A stretch of DNA of 64,000 nt, taken from Streptantibioticus_C sp963761325 (GTDB lineage Bacteria; Actinomycetota; Actinomycetes; Streptomycetales; Streptomycetaceae). The DNA lies in NCBI GenBank assembly GCA_963761325.1, contig CAVXGZ010000001.1, forward strand, positions 1,674,001 to 1,738,000, given 5' to 3'. Position numbers and translations under genes: made by a program. The notes beneath the pieces are model-generated. The model saw only the letters and a program-made list of their open reading frames with translations. It searched no databases and was not told the origin of the DNA. Of the stretch, positions 52,189-62,210 are shown piece by piece. Each line of letters begins with the position of its first letter. Position 1 is the stretch's first letter.

Positions 52189-53244
52189 TCAGCCGAACTG
52201 CCGCTCCAGGTCCTTCAGCTTGGCCTCCAGCGAGTCCAGCCGGGGCAGCGTCTGCGTGTCGTCCTCGGCGGTCAGGTCGACGATCGGCTGACGGCCCTCG
52301 TTGCGGATCGACTGCAGCGCCGGCCGCTGGCGCAGCGGCAGCTCCGGCCGCTCGTCCGCGGCAGGAACGGGTTCCGCCAGCTCGCCGGAGCCGGCGTTCG
52401 CCGTGCCGGCCGGCAGCTCCACCTGGCGTCCGCCGCCGCGCGGCCGGGACCAGCCGCGGTGCTGGCGGCTTATCGCCTTCAGGCGGGCCCGCTCCAGCCG
52501 GTCGTGGTCGCGGCGGCGCAGCCGGTTGGCCTCCCGCTCGCGCTGGTCGTCGCGCACCTCCTCGACGGCCTCGTCCAGCGTGCGCACGTTCTCCAGCAGC
52601 ATGAGCGACCAGGCGCTGTAGGTCTCCCGCGGGGCGCGTATCCAGCGCACCATGCGGATCTGCGGCAGCGGGCGGGGCACCAGGCCCTGCTCGCGCAGCG
52701 CGGCCCGGCGGGTCTGCTTGAGCGCGCGGTCGAAGAGCACCGCGGCCGACAGCGACATGCCCGCGAAGAACTCGGGCGCCCCCGCGTGGCCCAGGCCGCG
52801 CGGCGCGTGCACCCAGTTGAACCAGGCGGACGCCGCCGCGAAGGTCCACACCAGCATGCGCGAGCCGAGCGCCGCGTCACCGTGGCTGGCCTCGCGCACC
52901 GCGAGCACCGAGCAGAACATCGCCGCGCCGTCCAGGCCGAACGGGACCAGGTACTCCCAGCCGCCCGACAGGTCCAGGTTCTCCCGGCCGAAGCCGACCA
53001 GGCCGTGGAAGGACAGCGCCGCGGCGACCGCGGCGCAGCAGAAGAGCAGTACGTAGGACGCGCTGCCGTACAGCGCCTCCTTCTGCCGCCGGCGCTCCTC
53101 GGAACGCTCCCACGAGTCCATGGAGGCGTCCGCCGCGGCCTTCGCCCTGCGGCCGCGCATCATCATCACCAACGCCATGGCCGCCACCGCGAGGCCGACA
53201 ACGCCCGACAGCGTCCAATCCAGCGATATATCCGAAAGTCTCAT
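52189..53244 (-). CDS. DUF2637 membrane protein
   Basis: A 351-residue protein with about four to five membrane segments in the first 190 residues (VVGLAVAAMALVMMM, SYVLLFCCAAVAAALSF, YLVPFGLDGAAMFCSVLAV and others), then a basic and coiled-coil-like cytosolic tail (RREANRLRRRDHDRLER region) ending with the acidic DLTAEDDTQTLP. DUF2637 is also found in SpdB-like proteins of Streptomyces plasmids that spread during conjugation; here it is chromosomal and no transfer gene is nearby. The start is ATG 53244 with AAGGGA upstream. Confidence 0.82.
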   Translation of the reverse strand: MRLSDISLDWTLSGVVGLAVAAMALVMMMRGRRAKAAADASMDSWERSEERRRQKEALYGSASYVLLFCCAAVAAALSFHGLVGFGRENLDLSGGWEYLVPFGLDGAAMFCSVLAVREASHGDAALGSRMLVWTFAAASAWFNWVHAPRGLGHAGAPEFFAGMSLSAAVLFDRALKQTRRAALREQGLVPRPLPQIRMVRWIRAPRETYSAWSLMLLENVRTLDEAVEEVRDDQREREANRLRRRDHDRLERARLKAISRQHRGWSRPRGGGRQVELPAGTANAGSGELAEPVPAADERPELPLRQRPALQSIRNEGRQPIVDLTAEDDTQTLPRLDSLEAKLKDLERQFG

Positions 53245-53665
53245 CCAGTGGGTCCCTTAGCTATCGCTTGTCTTCGCGCTGCGCGCCATCCTGACGAATG
53301 CCCCCCGGCCCCGTAGGGGTTTCGGGGCAAGACCATGCCAACGAGCGCGCATCGACGGCCGTCGCTGGTAAGGAGCGTGCAGAAATATCGAACTCCCTTG
53401 TTAAACCAGGAGAGTTGATCCAATCCGCGGCACCCTATCAGGTGATGTGAAACCCTTCCTGGGGTGGTGTTGTTGTCACGAGTGTGTCGAGGTGATCACC
53501 ACATCTGCACGTGATCTACATATATCCGGCGTCTGGCACCACTAGGACTTGTGGGGTGGCGCGAGCACACGGGGTTGAGTGGTGAAATAGGGGGCATCCA
53601 CCCGAACGGGTAAGGCGGACCGGCGATCGTGACGGTCGGCGCGGCCGGGAACGAGGGAGACGTCG
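53245..53665. promoter_or_regulatory. Divergent intergenic region between DUF2637 and the GntR regulator
   Basis: A 421-base gap, clearly less GC-rich in its middle (53390-53525) than the rest of the window. It contains a perfect 10-base palindrome, GGTGATCACC, at 53491-53500, flanked by TGTG and CACG elements, of the kind that GntR-type regulators often bind. Both promoters must lie here. A 60-codon frame on the minus strand (53241-53423) overlaps the DUF2637 start by four bases but has poor codon bias and no clear ribosome site, so it is not called. Confidence 0.5.
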
Positions 53666-54349
53666 GTGGAGCAGCTTCGCGAACGCGCGGCGGTCCGGGA
53701 GCCCTGGCCGGCCGGCGGCCTGCCGCCGCGCCGCCACTCGCTGCGCGACCAGGTGCTGTGCGCGCTGCGCAGCGCCCTGGTGACCGGGGAGATGCGGCCC
53801 GGCGTGGTCTACTCCGCCCCGGCGCTCGCCGCCCGCTTCGACGTCTCGGCCACCCCGGTGCGCGAGGCGATGCAGCAGCTCGTCCGGGAGGGCGCCGTCG
53901 AGGTCGTGCACAACCGCGGCTTCCGGGTCGCCTCCCGCACCGTGCGCGACCTGGCGGAGCTGGCCGAGGTGCGCGCGCTGCTGGAGGTCCCGGTGGTGCT
54001 CCGGCTGGTGCACACCGTCGCGCCCGAGTGCTGGCAGACGCTGCGCCCGCTGGCCGAGGCCACCGTCGCCGCGGCCGGCGAGGGCGACCGGGCCGCCTAC
54101 GCCGAGGCGGACCGCGCCTTCCACGGCGCGCTGCTCGCGCTCAGCGGCAACGCCCAACTGGTCGCGGTCGCCGACGAGTTGCACCGGCGTGCCCAGTGGC
54201 ACGGCAGCTGCGGTCCCGGGCCGCACCCGGCGTGCCTGCTGGCGGACGCCACCGAGCACACCGTGCTGCTCGACGCGATGGCCCGCGGCGACCTGGCCAC
54301 CGCCGAGTCCCTGGCACGCGCGCACTTCTCCGGCGTGCCCGGGGCCTGA
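53666..54349 (+). CDS. GntR-family regulator, FadR/FCD type
   Basis: A 227-residue regulator. A winged helix lies at about 25-92 (SLRDQVLCALRSAL, and TPVREAMQQLVREGAVEV as the recognition part), then an all-helical FCD domain from about 97. The FCD metal/ligand residues fit DRAFHGALLALSGN and the HTVLLDAMARGD histidine. It probably senses an organic acid; ligand unknown. The start is GTG 53666. It faces the DUF2637 gene and converges on the TPR gene with one base between stops. Confidence 0.88.
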   Translation: MEQLRERAAVREPWPAGGLPPRRHSLRDQVLCALRSALVTGEMRPGVVYSAPALAARFDVSATPVREAMQQLVREGAVEVVHNRGFRVASRTVRDLAELAEVRALLEVPVVLRLVHTVAPECWQTLRPLAEATVAAAGEGDRAAYAEADRAFHGALLALSGNAQLVAVADELHRRAQWHGSCGPGPHPACLLADATEHTVLLDAMARGDLATAESLARAHFSGVPGA

Positions 54350-54350
54350 G

Positions 54351-55142
54351 TCAGGCGGCGCCGTCCTCACCGATCAGGTCGGCCAGCCAGACCGGCAGCC
54401 CGCCCAGCAGCCGGAACAGCCGGGTCGCCTCGGCGCGCAGCCGGCTCGCCTCCGGCTCCGGTTCGACCTCGGCCAGCGAGACCAGCGCCGGCGGGGTGCC
54501 GATCAGGTAGCCCAACTCCTCGCGGATGCGCAGCGACTCGGTGAACCCGTGCCGCGCGTCGGCGAGTTCGCCCTCCCGCAGCGCCAGCCCGGCCAGGTGC
54601 CGCCAGGTGAACGAGCACAGCAGCCGGTCGCCGTAGGCCGTGGCGCAGGCGTGCGCCCGCCGGTACGCCAGCCGGGCGCCGGCCGGGTCGCCGGCCAGGT
54701 TCTCGATGAGCAGGCCGCGCCGGAAGTCCAGCAGCGCCCGGTCCCGCCCGCCCGGCGGCAGCAGGGCGGCGGTCCGGCCCAGCGCGGAACGCGCCTCGTC
54801 GGCCCGGTCGTGGATCCGCAACAGCGTGGAGGCGTAGGCGAGATGGCCGCGTTCGCAGGCCGCCCGGCCGCGTTCGCCGTCGGTGCCGGCCAGCGCCTCC
54901 GCGGTGCGCAGCGCGTCCTCGGCCTCCGCCCAGCCCTCCGCGGTGAACACGCACCGCTCGATCAGCAGCGCGGCCCGGCGCAGCGCGACGTCCGGGTCGG
55001 TCGCGCCCTCCGGCGCCAGCAGCGCCGCGGCCTCCGTCCAGCAGCCGCGCGAACGCAGCCGCCACACCGCGGGCGGATCCTCGTACGCCCCCGACCCTCC
55101 GCGGTCGGTCTGACCCGTGTGCGCCGTGAAGGCGTCCCCCAC
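54351..55142 (-). CDS. TPR-like protein
   Basis: A 263-residue all-helical protein with repeated helix pairs (ALRRAALLIERCVFTAEGWAEAEDAL, then GRGHLAY..., ARLAYRRAHACATAYGDR, ELADARHGFTESLRIREELG) in tetratricopeptide style. Such proteins act as protein-binding scaffolds. No DNA-binding or enzymatic domain is seen. The start is GTG 55142 with GGGGAGGGG upstream. It lies between the GntR and PucR genes; its partner cannot be named. Confidence 0.75.
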   Translation of the reverse strand: MGDAFTAHTGQTDRGGSGAYEDPPAVWRLRSRGCWTEAAALLAPEGATDPDVALRRAALLIERCVFTAEGWAEAEDALRTAEALAGTDGERGRAACERGHLAYASTLLRIHDRADEARSALGRTAALLPPGGRDRALLDFRRGLLIENLAGDPAGARLAYRRAHACATAYGDRLLCSFTWRHLAGLALREGELADARHGFTESLRIREELGYLIGTPPALVSLAEVEPEPEASRLRAEATRLFRLLGGLPVWLADLIGEDGAA

Positions 55143-55325
55143 AGTCCCCTCCCCGTCCCGGCCGGAAGCGTATGCGGCAGTTCAGCACGCCGGACGGTGC
55201 GCAGCCAAGGGGTACGCGGCAAGTAGGTGAACGGATTCACAAATGGCCAGACCGGGGCGCTCTTGACATCTCGCCACCCGCCGCCTCCGCACGGCCCGTT
55301 GGGCGGGACGGCGGTCCGGCGGCGG

Positions 55326-56987
55326 TCACCGCATGCGCAGCGCGAGGAGGAAGTCCATCTTGTCCTCCAGCCGCGACAGGTCCCGGCCGGTCATCTGCTC
55401 GATGCGGCCCACCCGGTAGCGCAGCGTGTTGACGTGCAGGTGCAGCCGCGCGGCGCACCGCGTCCACGACCCGTCGCACTCCAGGAACGCCTCCAGGGTG
55501 GGGACCAGCTCCGCCCGGTGCCGCCGGTCGTAGTCGCGCAGCGGGTCGAGCAGCCGCGCGGTGAACGCCCGGCGCACGTCGTCCGGCACGAACGGCAGCA
55601 GCAGCACGTGCGACGCCAGCTCCTCGTGGCCGGCCGCGCACACCCGCCCCGGCCTGGCGGCGGCGACCCGGCGGGCGTGCCGCGCCTCCTCCAGCGCGCC
55701 GCGCAGCCCCTCCGCGGTGCGCACCGCCGCGCTCACCCCGATCGTCAGCCGGCCGGTGTCCGCCAGCCCCCGGGCCAGCGGCGCCCCGACCGCCCGCAGC
55801 AGCGTCCCGGCCGACAGCCCGGCGCCCTGCTCGGCCAGCGGCAGCAGCGCCACCGCCTCCTCGCCCTCGTAGGCCACCGCCGCCCGGCCGTCGCCGCCCG
55901 GCCTGTCCGGCCCGCCGGGCGCCGCCAGCAGCACCTCCTCCAGCAGCGGCTGCGCCACCGGCCCGCCGGCCGCCTCGCCCGACGACCCCTCCAGCCGGGC
56001 CACCACCACCTGCCAGGACGCCGTCTCGGCCACGCCGGGCAGCATCACCGGCACCGCCAGCCGCAGCCGGGCGGCCACCTCGGCGGGCGCCGCACCGCCC
56101 ACCACCCGCTCCAGCACCTCGTGCGCCAGGCGGCGGCGCACCGCACCGGCGGCCTCCTGCCGCTCGCGTTCCGCCGCGATCAACCGGGTCACCCCGCCGA
56201 GCAGTTCGAGCCGCTCGGCCGGCCAGTCCGAGGCGTCCGCCTCCACCGCCAGCAGCCAGTCCGACAGCAGCCGCGCCGACAGCGGGCCGGCCGCCTCCTG
56301 GCCCCGACCGCCCGGCGGCTCGTCGGGCGGCACCGGGAAGAGCGCGAAGACCCGGCCGTCGCGCACCGCGCGGTGCGGCACCGGCCGGCCGGTGCGGCGC
56401 GCGGCCAGCTCCTCCCCGGCAAGCGCGGCGCGCGGTCCGTCCGGCAGCCCGGCGGGGTCGCCGGCGATCCGCCGCCCGGTGCACGACAGCACCCAGCCGC
56501 GCAGGTCCAGGTCGGTGGCGAGCAGATCGAGCACCGCGTCCGGCCCGCCGCCGCCCGGCCCGGGCGCCATCAGCCGCCGGTGCCGGTCCACCACCGCCGC
56601 CAGGTCGCCCGCCCGGCCGCTGGAGACCCGGCGCACCACGTGCTCGGTGATGGCCGCGAACGCCACCCGTTCGTCCACCGCGAACAGCGGCAGCCGGTGC
56701 CGGGCGCAGGCCTCCACCAGATCCCGCGGCACGCCGCCCACCTCGGCCTCGCCGGCCGCCAGCGCCGCGACCCCGGCGGCCGCGATCCGCCGGACGAACG
56801 GCTCGGAGTCCTCCGGGCCGCGCCGCCAGGCCAGACCGGTCAGCACCAGCTCGCCGCCGGACAGGTACCGGCTCGGATCGCGCAGGTCGGTGGTCATCAC
56901 CCCGTGGACCGTCCGGTCCAACTCCTGGTCGCCACCGAGCAACCGCAGGCCCAGGGCCTCGGTGTCCAGCAGGGCACGCAGCCGCAT
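55326..56987 (-). CDS. PucR-family transcriptional regulator
   Basis: A 553-residue PucR-type regulator. The N-terminal purine catabolism domain spans about 1-125 (LGLRLLGGDQELDRTVHGV, RDPSRYLSGGELVLTGLAW), and the C-terminal helix-turn-helix is in GSWTRCAARLHLHVNTLRYRVGRIEQ. The PucR family controls purine breakdown in Bacillus. It is divergent from the molybdenum hydroxylase genes, which strongly suggests it controls them. The start is ATG 56987, chosen because GGAAGG is seven bases upstream; GTG 6 bases earlier is too close to that site. Confidence 0.88.
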   Translation of the reverse strand: MRLRALLDTEALGLRLLGGDQELDRTVHGVMTTDLRDPSRYLSGGELVLTGLAWRRGPEDSEPFVRRIAAAGVAALAAGEAEVGGVPRDLVEACARHRLPLFAVDERVAFAAITEHVVRRVSSGRAGDLAAVVDRHRRLMAPGPGGGGPDAVLDLLATDLDLRGWVLSCTGRRIAGDPAGLPDGPRAALAGEELAARRTGRPVPHRAVRDGRVFALFPVPPDEPPGGRGQEAAGPLSARLLSDWLLAVEADASDWPAERLELLGGVTRLIAAERERQEAAGAVRRRLAHEVLERVVGGAAPAEVAARLRLAVPVMLPGVAETASWQVVVARLEGSSGEAAGGPVAQPLLEEVLLAAPGGPDRPGGDGRAAVAYEGEEAVALLPLAEQGAGLSAGTLLRAVGAPLARGLADTGRLTIGVSAAVRTAEGLRGALEEARHARRVAAARPGRVCAAGHEELASHVLLLPFVPDDVRRAFTARLLDPLRDYDRRHRAELVPTLEAFLECDGSWTRCAARLHLHVNTLRYRVGRIEQMTGRDLSRLEDKMDFLLALRMR

Positions 56988-57074
56988 CGTCACGCCTTCC
57001 GGAACTCGTGTCTCGGAGGAATCTACAAGGTCCACGATCGTCGCGGGCGGTGGCTTCATGCGATCGGTGACTGC

Positions 57075-57096
57075 ACCCAACGGGTGGAAACCCGGT
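57075..57096. promoter_or_regulatory. Overlapping inverted repeats between pucR and the xdh genes
   Basis: ACCC-AAC-GGGT at 57075-57085 overlaps GGGT-GGAA-ACCC, within the 216-base divergent region. The pair could be a PucR operator. No match to a published site is claimed. Confidence 0.3.
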
Positions 57097-57203
57097 GTAC
57101 TGGAGCCACACGGCGTGTAGGGACATCACAGCCGTGCCCGCCGCCGCCTCCCGGTGCGCCGAGCGCCGTGTCACCAGAGCACCGACGGCCGAGAAGAGAC
57201 GCC

Positions 57204-58081
57204 ATGGACTTCCTGCGCCCAGCGAGCTGGAGCGAGGCGCTCGCCGCGAAGGCCGAGCACCCCGGCGCCGTGCCCATCGCGGGCGGCACCGACGTCATGG
57301 TCGAGATCAACTTCGACCACCGCCGGCCCGACGTGCTGCTCGACCTCACCCGGATCCCCGAGCTGTACGAGTGGCAGACCGACGCGGGCACCGTCCGGCT
57401 GGGCGCCTCGGTGCCCTACAGCCGCATCATGGAGCACCTGCGCACCGAGCTGCCCGGCCTCGCGCAGGCCGCCCACACGGTCGCCTCGCCGCAGATCCGC
57501 AACCGCGGCGGCGTCGGCGGCAACCTCGGCACCGCCTCCCCGGCCGGCGACGCGCACCCCGCGCTGCTGGCGAGCGGCGGCCAGGTCGAGGCGGCCTCGG
57601 TGCGCGGCACCCGGCTGATCCCGATCGACGAGTTCTACCTGGGCGTCAAGCGCAACGCGCTCGCCCCCGACGAGCTGATCCGGGCGGTCCGGCTGCCGGT
57701 CGCCGACGGACCGCAGGCGTTCTCCAAGGTCGGCACCCGCAACGCCATGGTCATCGCGGTCTGCGCCTTCGGCATCGCGCTGCACCCGGCCACCAGGACC
57801 GTGCGCACCGGGATCGGCTCGGCCGCGCCCACCCCGGTGCGGGCCGCGACCGCCGAGGAGTTCCTGGCCGCGGCGCTGGCCGAGGAGGGCCTGTGGGACA
57901 GCGCGGCGCCCGTGCCGCCCTCGGTGGCCGCCGAGTTCGCCTCGCTGGTCTCCGCCGCCGCCAACCCGATCGACGACGTGCGCGGCTCGGCCGCCTACCG
58001 CCGCCGCGCGCTGGGCGTGATGGCCCGCAGGGCGCTGGGCTGGATCTGGGACGAGTACCGCGCCGACGACAGGAGTGAGCG

Positions 58082-58091
<10 letters not shown>
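57204..58091 (+). CDS. Molybdenum hydroxylase FAD-binding subunit (xanthine dehydrogenase type)
   Basis: A 295-residue FAD subunit of the CoxM/XdhB type. The FAD-binding signatures are PIAGGTDVMVEIN near residue 30 and RNRGGVGGNLGTASPAGD near 100. It passes electrons between the 2Fe-2S subunit and an acceptor. The start is ATG 57204; it overlaps the next gene by ten bases. Gene order FAD, Fe-S, Mo subunit is common for this family. Confidence 0.9.
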
Positions 58092-58561
<470 letters not shown>

Positions 58562-58563
58562 GC

Positions 58564-60960
58564 ATGGGAGCCACCCCGCCGCCCGGCCGGCTCACCCAGT
58601 CCGGGCTCACCCAGTCCGGCCTCAGCGAGGCCGGCATCGGCGCCTCCACGCCGCGCCCGGACGGCACCTTGAAGGTCACCGGCGAGTTCGGCTACGCCTC
58701 CGACATGTGGCACGAGGACATGCTGTGGGGCCACACGCTGCGCAGCCCGCACGCCCACGCCCGCATCCGCTCGGTCGACGTCGGGCGGGCGCTCGCCCAG
58801 CCCGGGGTGTACGCGGTCCTCACCCACGACGACCTGCCGACCGAGCACACCCGCTACGGCCTGGAGTTCACCGACACCCCGGTGCTGGCCGACGGCGTGG
58901 TGCGCTACCACGGCGAACCGGTCGCACTGGTCGCCGCCGACCACCCGGAGACCGCCCGCCGGGCCGCCGCGAAGATCGTGGTGGACTACGAGCCGCTGCC
59001 CGTGGTGCACGACGAGGCCACCGCGCTCGCCCCGGACGCCCCGGTGCTGCACCCGGGCCGCGACGACCACCACGCCGCACACGTCGCGCACCCCAACATC
59101 GTGCACCGCCAGCCGATCGTGCGCGGCGACGCGGACGCCGCCGCCCGCCGGGCCGACGTCGTGGTCACCGGCCACTACGAGGTCGGCATGCAGGACCAGG
59201 CGTTCCTCGGCCCGGAGTCCGGGCTCGCGGTGCCGGCCGAGGACGGCGGCGTCGACCTGTACATCGCCACCCAGTGGCTCCACGCCGACCTGCGCCAGAT
59301 GGCCCCGGTCCTCGGCCTGCCGGAGTCCAAGGTCCGCATGACGCTCTCCGGCGTCGGCGGCGCCTTCGGCGGCCGCGAGGACCTGTCGATGCAGATCCAC
59401 GCCTGCCTGCTGGCGATGCGCACCGGCAAGCCGGTCAAGATGGTCTACAACCGCTTCGAGTCCTTCTTCGGCCACGTGCACCGCCACCCGGCCAGGCTGT
59501 GGTTCGAGCACGGCGCCACCCGGGACGGCAAGCTGACCCACATGCGCTGCCGCATCGTGCTCGACGGCGGCGCCTACGCCTCCTCCTCGCCGGCCGTGGT
59601 CGGCAACGCCGCCTCGCTGTCGGCCGGCCCGTACGTCATCGACGACGTGGACATCGAGGCGCTGGCGCTCTACACCAACAACCCGCCGTGCGGCGCGATG
59701 CGCGGCTTCGGCGCGGTCCAGGCGTGCTTCGCCTACGAGGCGCAGATGGACCGGCTCGCCGCCGAACTCGGCATGCACCCGGTGGAGTTCCGCCGGATCA
59801 ACGCCATGTCGCAGGGCACCGTGATGCCCACCGGCCAGCCGGTCGACTCCCCGGCGCCGGTCGCCGAACTGCTGCGCCGGGTCAAGGCGATGCCGATGCC
59901 CCCGGAGCGGCAGTGGGAGGTGGCCGGCGCGGCGGCGGACGTGCGGGCGCTGCCCGGCGGGCTGTCCAACACCACGCACGGCGAGGGCGTGGTGCGCGGC
60001 GTGGGCTACGCGGTCGGCATCAAGAACGTCGGGTTCTCCGAGGGCTTCGACGACTACTCCACGGCCCGGGTGCGGCTGGAGGTGGTGGCCGGCGAGCCGG
60101 TAGCCGTCGTGCACACCGCGGCCGCCGAGGTGGGCCAGGGCGGCGTCACCGTGCAGGCCCAGATCGCCCGCACCGAGCTGGGCGTCTCCCAGGTGACCAT
60201 CCAGCCGGCCGACACCAGGGTCGGCTCGGCCGGCTCGACCTCGGCGTCCCGCCAGACGTACATGACCGGCGGCGCGGTCCGCAACACCTGCCAGGCGGTG
60301 CGCGAGAAGGTCTTCGAGCTGGGCCGGCGGCGCTTCGGCACCCACCACCCGGCGTGGGCCGGCGCCGAACTCCTGCTGGAGGGCGGCAAGGTGGTCACCG
60401 ACGCCGGCGAGGTGCTGGCCGATCTCGCGGACGTGCTCGGCACCGACGCGGTCGACCTGGAGCTGGAGTTCCGCCACCGGCCCACCAAGGCGTTCGACCG
60501 CGCCACCGGGCAGGGCTTCGGCCACGTGCAGTACTCGTTCGCGGCGCACCGCGCGGTGGTCGAGGTGGACACCGAACTCGGCCTGGTCAAGGTGGTGGAG
60601 CTGGCCTGCGCGCAGGACGTCGGCAAGGCGCTCAACCCGCTGTCGGTGCTCGGCCAGATCCAGGGCGGCACCACCCAGGGCCTGGGCCTCGCCGTCATGG
60701 AGGAGATCCTCGTCGGCCCGGACTCCAAGGTCCGCAACCCCTCGTTCACCGACTACCTCATCCCGACCATCCTCGACACCCCGGCCATCCCGGTCGACGT
60801 GCTCGAACTCGCCGACGACCACGCGCCGTACGGGCTGCGCGGCGTCGGCGAGGCGCCCACCCTGTCCTCCACCCCGGCCGTGGTGGCCGCCATCCGGGCG
60901 GCCACCGGGCGGGACCTGCGGCGCGTTCCGGTGCGCCCGGAGCACATCACCGGCACCTGA
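58564..60960 (+). CDS. Molybdenum hydroxylase large subunit (xanthine dehydrogenase, PucD-like)
   Basis: A 798-residue molybdenum cofactor subunit. The cofactor loop GGAFGGRED is at 265-273, the second-domain stretch GAMRGFGAVQACFAYE follows, and the catalytic glutamate fits E763 in RGVGEAPTL. The N-terminus has three short LxxxG repeats (LTQSG, LTQSG, LSEAG). PucR beside it suggests xanthine or hypoxanthine as substrate, but aldehyde or other heterocycle oxidation cannot be excluded. The start is ATG 58564. Confidence 0.9.
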   Translation: MGATPPPGRLTQSGLTQSGLSEAGIGASTPRPDGTLKVTGEFGYASDMWHEDMLWGHTLRSPHAHARIRSVDVGRALAQPGVYAVLTHDDLPTEHTRYGLEFTDTPVLADGVVRYHGEPVALVAADHPETARRAAAKIVVDYEPLPVVHDEATALAPDAPVLHPGRDDHHAAHVAHPNIVHRQPIVRGDADAAARRADVVVTGHYEVGMQDQAFLGPESGLAVPAEDGGVDLYIATQWLHADLRQMAPVLGLPESKVRMTLSGVGGAFGGREDLSMQIHACLLAMRTGKPVKMVYNRFESFFGHVHRHPARLWFEHGATRDGKLTHMRCRIVLDGGAYASSSPAVVGNAASLSAGPYVIDDVDIEALALYTNNPPCGAMRGFGAVQACFAYEAQMDRLAAELGMHPVEFRRINAMSQGTVMPTGQPVDSPAPVAELLRRVKAMPMPPERQWEVAGAAADVRALPGGLSNTTHGEGVVRGVGYAVGIKNVGFSEGFDDYSTARVRLEVVAGEPVAVVHTAAAEVGQGGVTVQAQIARTELGVSQVTIQPADTRVGSAGSTSASRQTYMTGGAVRNTCQAVREKVFELGRRRFGTHHPAWAGAELLLEGGKVVTDAGEVLADLADVLGTDAVDLELEFRHRPTKAFDRATGQGFGHVQYSFAAHRAVVEVDTELGLVKVVELACAQDVGKALNPLSVLGQIQGGTTQGLGLAVMEEILVGPDSKVRNPSFTDYLIPTILDTPAIPVDVLELADDHAPYGLRGVGEAPTLSSTPAVVAAIRAATGRDLRRVPVRPEHITGT
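58591..58620 (+). repeat. 15-base tandem repeat at the start of the large subunit gene
   Basis: Two near-identical copies of CTCACCCAGTCCGG(G/C), encoding LTQSG twice, with a third degenerate copy after. In-frame, so tolerated in the N-terminal tail. Minor feature. Confidence 0.6.
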
Positions 60961-61032
60961 CCGGGGTCCGTCACCGTCTACTTCGCCCCCAGCCCGTCCG
61001 GGGCTGGTCCGGGGCCCGTCAAGGGGTGCGTG

Positions 61033-62190
61033 ATGCTGGACATCGCCGGAGAGCTGAGGCAGTGGGCCGAGCAGGGCCGGGCGTTCGCGGTCGCGACGGT
61101 GGTCGCGGTGAGCGGCAGCGCGCCGCGCGGCCCCGGCGCCGCGCTCGCGGTCGACGCGGACGGCACGGTCGTCGGCAGCGTGTCGGGCGGCTGCGTCGAG
61201 GGCGCGGTCTACGAGTTGTGCGCCGAGGTGCTGCGTACCGGCGAGCCGGTGACCGAGCGTTTCGGCTACGCGGACGACGACGCGTTCGCCGTCGGCCTGA
61301 CCTGCGGCGGGGTGCTGGACATCTTCGTCCAGCGGGTGGAGCCGGCGCTGCCGCTCGCGCTGGACGGCGGCTCGCTGGCGCTGGCGCGGGTGGTGGCGGG
61401 GCCGGCCGGGATGCCGGGCCGGGCGATGGTCGTCCGGCTGGACGGCGGCTGGCAGGGCGGCTTCGGCGACCCGGCGCTGGACGCCGCCGCGCGGGCCGAG
61501 GCGGCGGCGATGCTGGCGGCCGGCCGCACCGGCACGGTGGTGGTCGGGGCGGACGGCGGGCTGTGCGGCGAACCGGTGACGCTGCTGGTCGAGTCGGATC
61601 TGCCGGCGCCGCGGATGCTGGTGTTCGGCGCGATCGACTTCGCCGCCGCGCTGGTGCGCGTCGGGGCGTTCCTCGGCTACCGGGTGACGGTATGCGACGC
61701 CCGGCCGGTCTTCGCCACCCCGGCCCGGTTCCCGGCGGCCGACGAGGTGGTGGTGGACTGGCCGCACCGCTACCTCGACAGCCAGACGCTGGACGACCGC
61801 GCGGTGGTCTGCGTACTGACCCACGACGCCCGGTTCGACGTACCGCTGCTGGTGCGGGCGCTGCGGCTGCCGGTGGGGTACGTGGGCGCGATGGGGTCGC
61901 GCCGCACCCACCTGGAACGGCTGGAGCGGCTGCGCGAAGCGGGCCTGACCGAGCGGGAGCTGGCCCGGCTGCACTCGCCGATCGGGCTCGACCTGGGAGC
62001 CCGCACCCCGGAGGAGACCGCGCTGTCCATCGCCGCCGACATCACCGCGCACCGCTACGGTGGTTCGGGGCTCCCGCTGGCCGGCGCGCACCGGCCGATC
62101 CACCACGACGCGGTCGCGGCGCCGGTTGTCGTACCGGACCGCCGCGTCATCGTGGACATCGGCGGCGGGAGACTCCAAGGTCTGGCGTAG
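61033..62190 (+). CDS. XdhC-type molybdenum cofactor maturation protein
   Basis: A 385-residue XdhC/CoxI protein. The N-terminal domain has SGSAPRGPGAALAV and SGGCVEG (51-57); the C-terminal Rossmann domain has MLVFGAIDFAAALV, where the usual glycine run is reduced, and ends with VGYVGAMGSRRTH. Such proteins deliver sulfurated molybdenum cofactor to the hydroxylase. The start is ATG 61033, after AAGGGG; GTG 61030 is an alternative. It lies 72 bases after the large subunit and probably belongs to the operon. Confidence 0.9.
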   Translation: MLDIAGELRQWAEQGRAFAVATVVAVSGSAPRGPGAALAVDADGTVVGSVSGGCVEGAVYELCAEVLRTGEPVTERFGYADDDAFAVGLTCGGVLDIFVQRVEPALPLALDGGSLALARVVAGPAGMPGRAMVVRLDGGWQGGFGDPALDAAARAEAAAMLAAGRTGTVVVGADGGLCGEPVTLLVESDLPAPRMLVFGAIDFAAALVRVGAFLGYRVTVCDARPVFATPARFPAADEVVVDWPHRYLDSQTLDDRAVVCVLTHDARFDVPLLVRALRLPVGYVGAMGSRRTHLERLERLREAGLTERELARLHSPIGLDLGARTPEETALSIAADITAHRYGGSGLPLAGAHRPIHHDAVAAPVVVPDRRVIVDIGGGRLQGLA

Positions 62191-62210
62191 ACGACTATCT
62201 GGGGGGACCC

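Noticed and set aside
52189..53244. Integrated conjugative element suggested by the DUF2637 (SpdB-like) gene
   Set aside because: No integrase, att repeat, tra or rep gene is near; the surroundings are ordinary chromosomal genes with matching base composition.
53241..53423. A 60-codon minus-strand frame ending with an ATGA overlap on the DUF2637 start
   Set aside because: Third-position GC is low, no ribosome site precedes it and the product resembles nothing; the overlap is probably chance.
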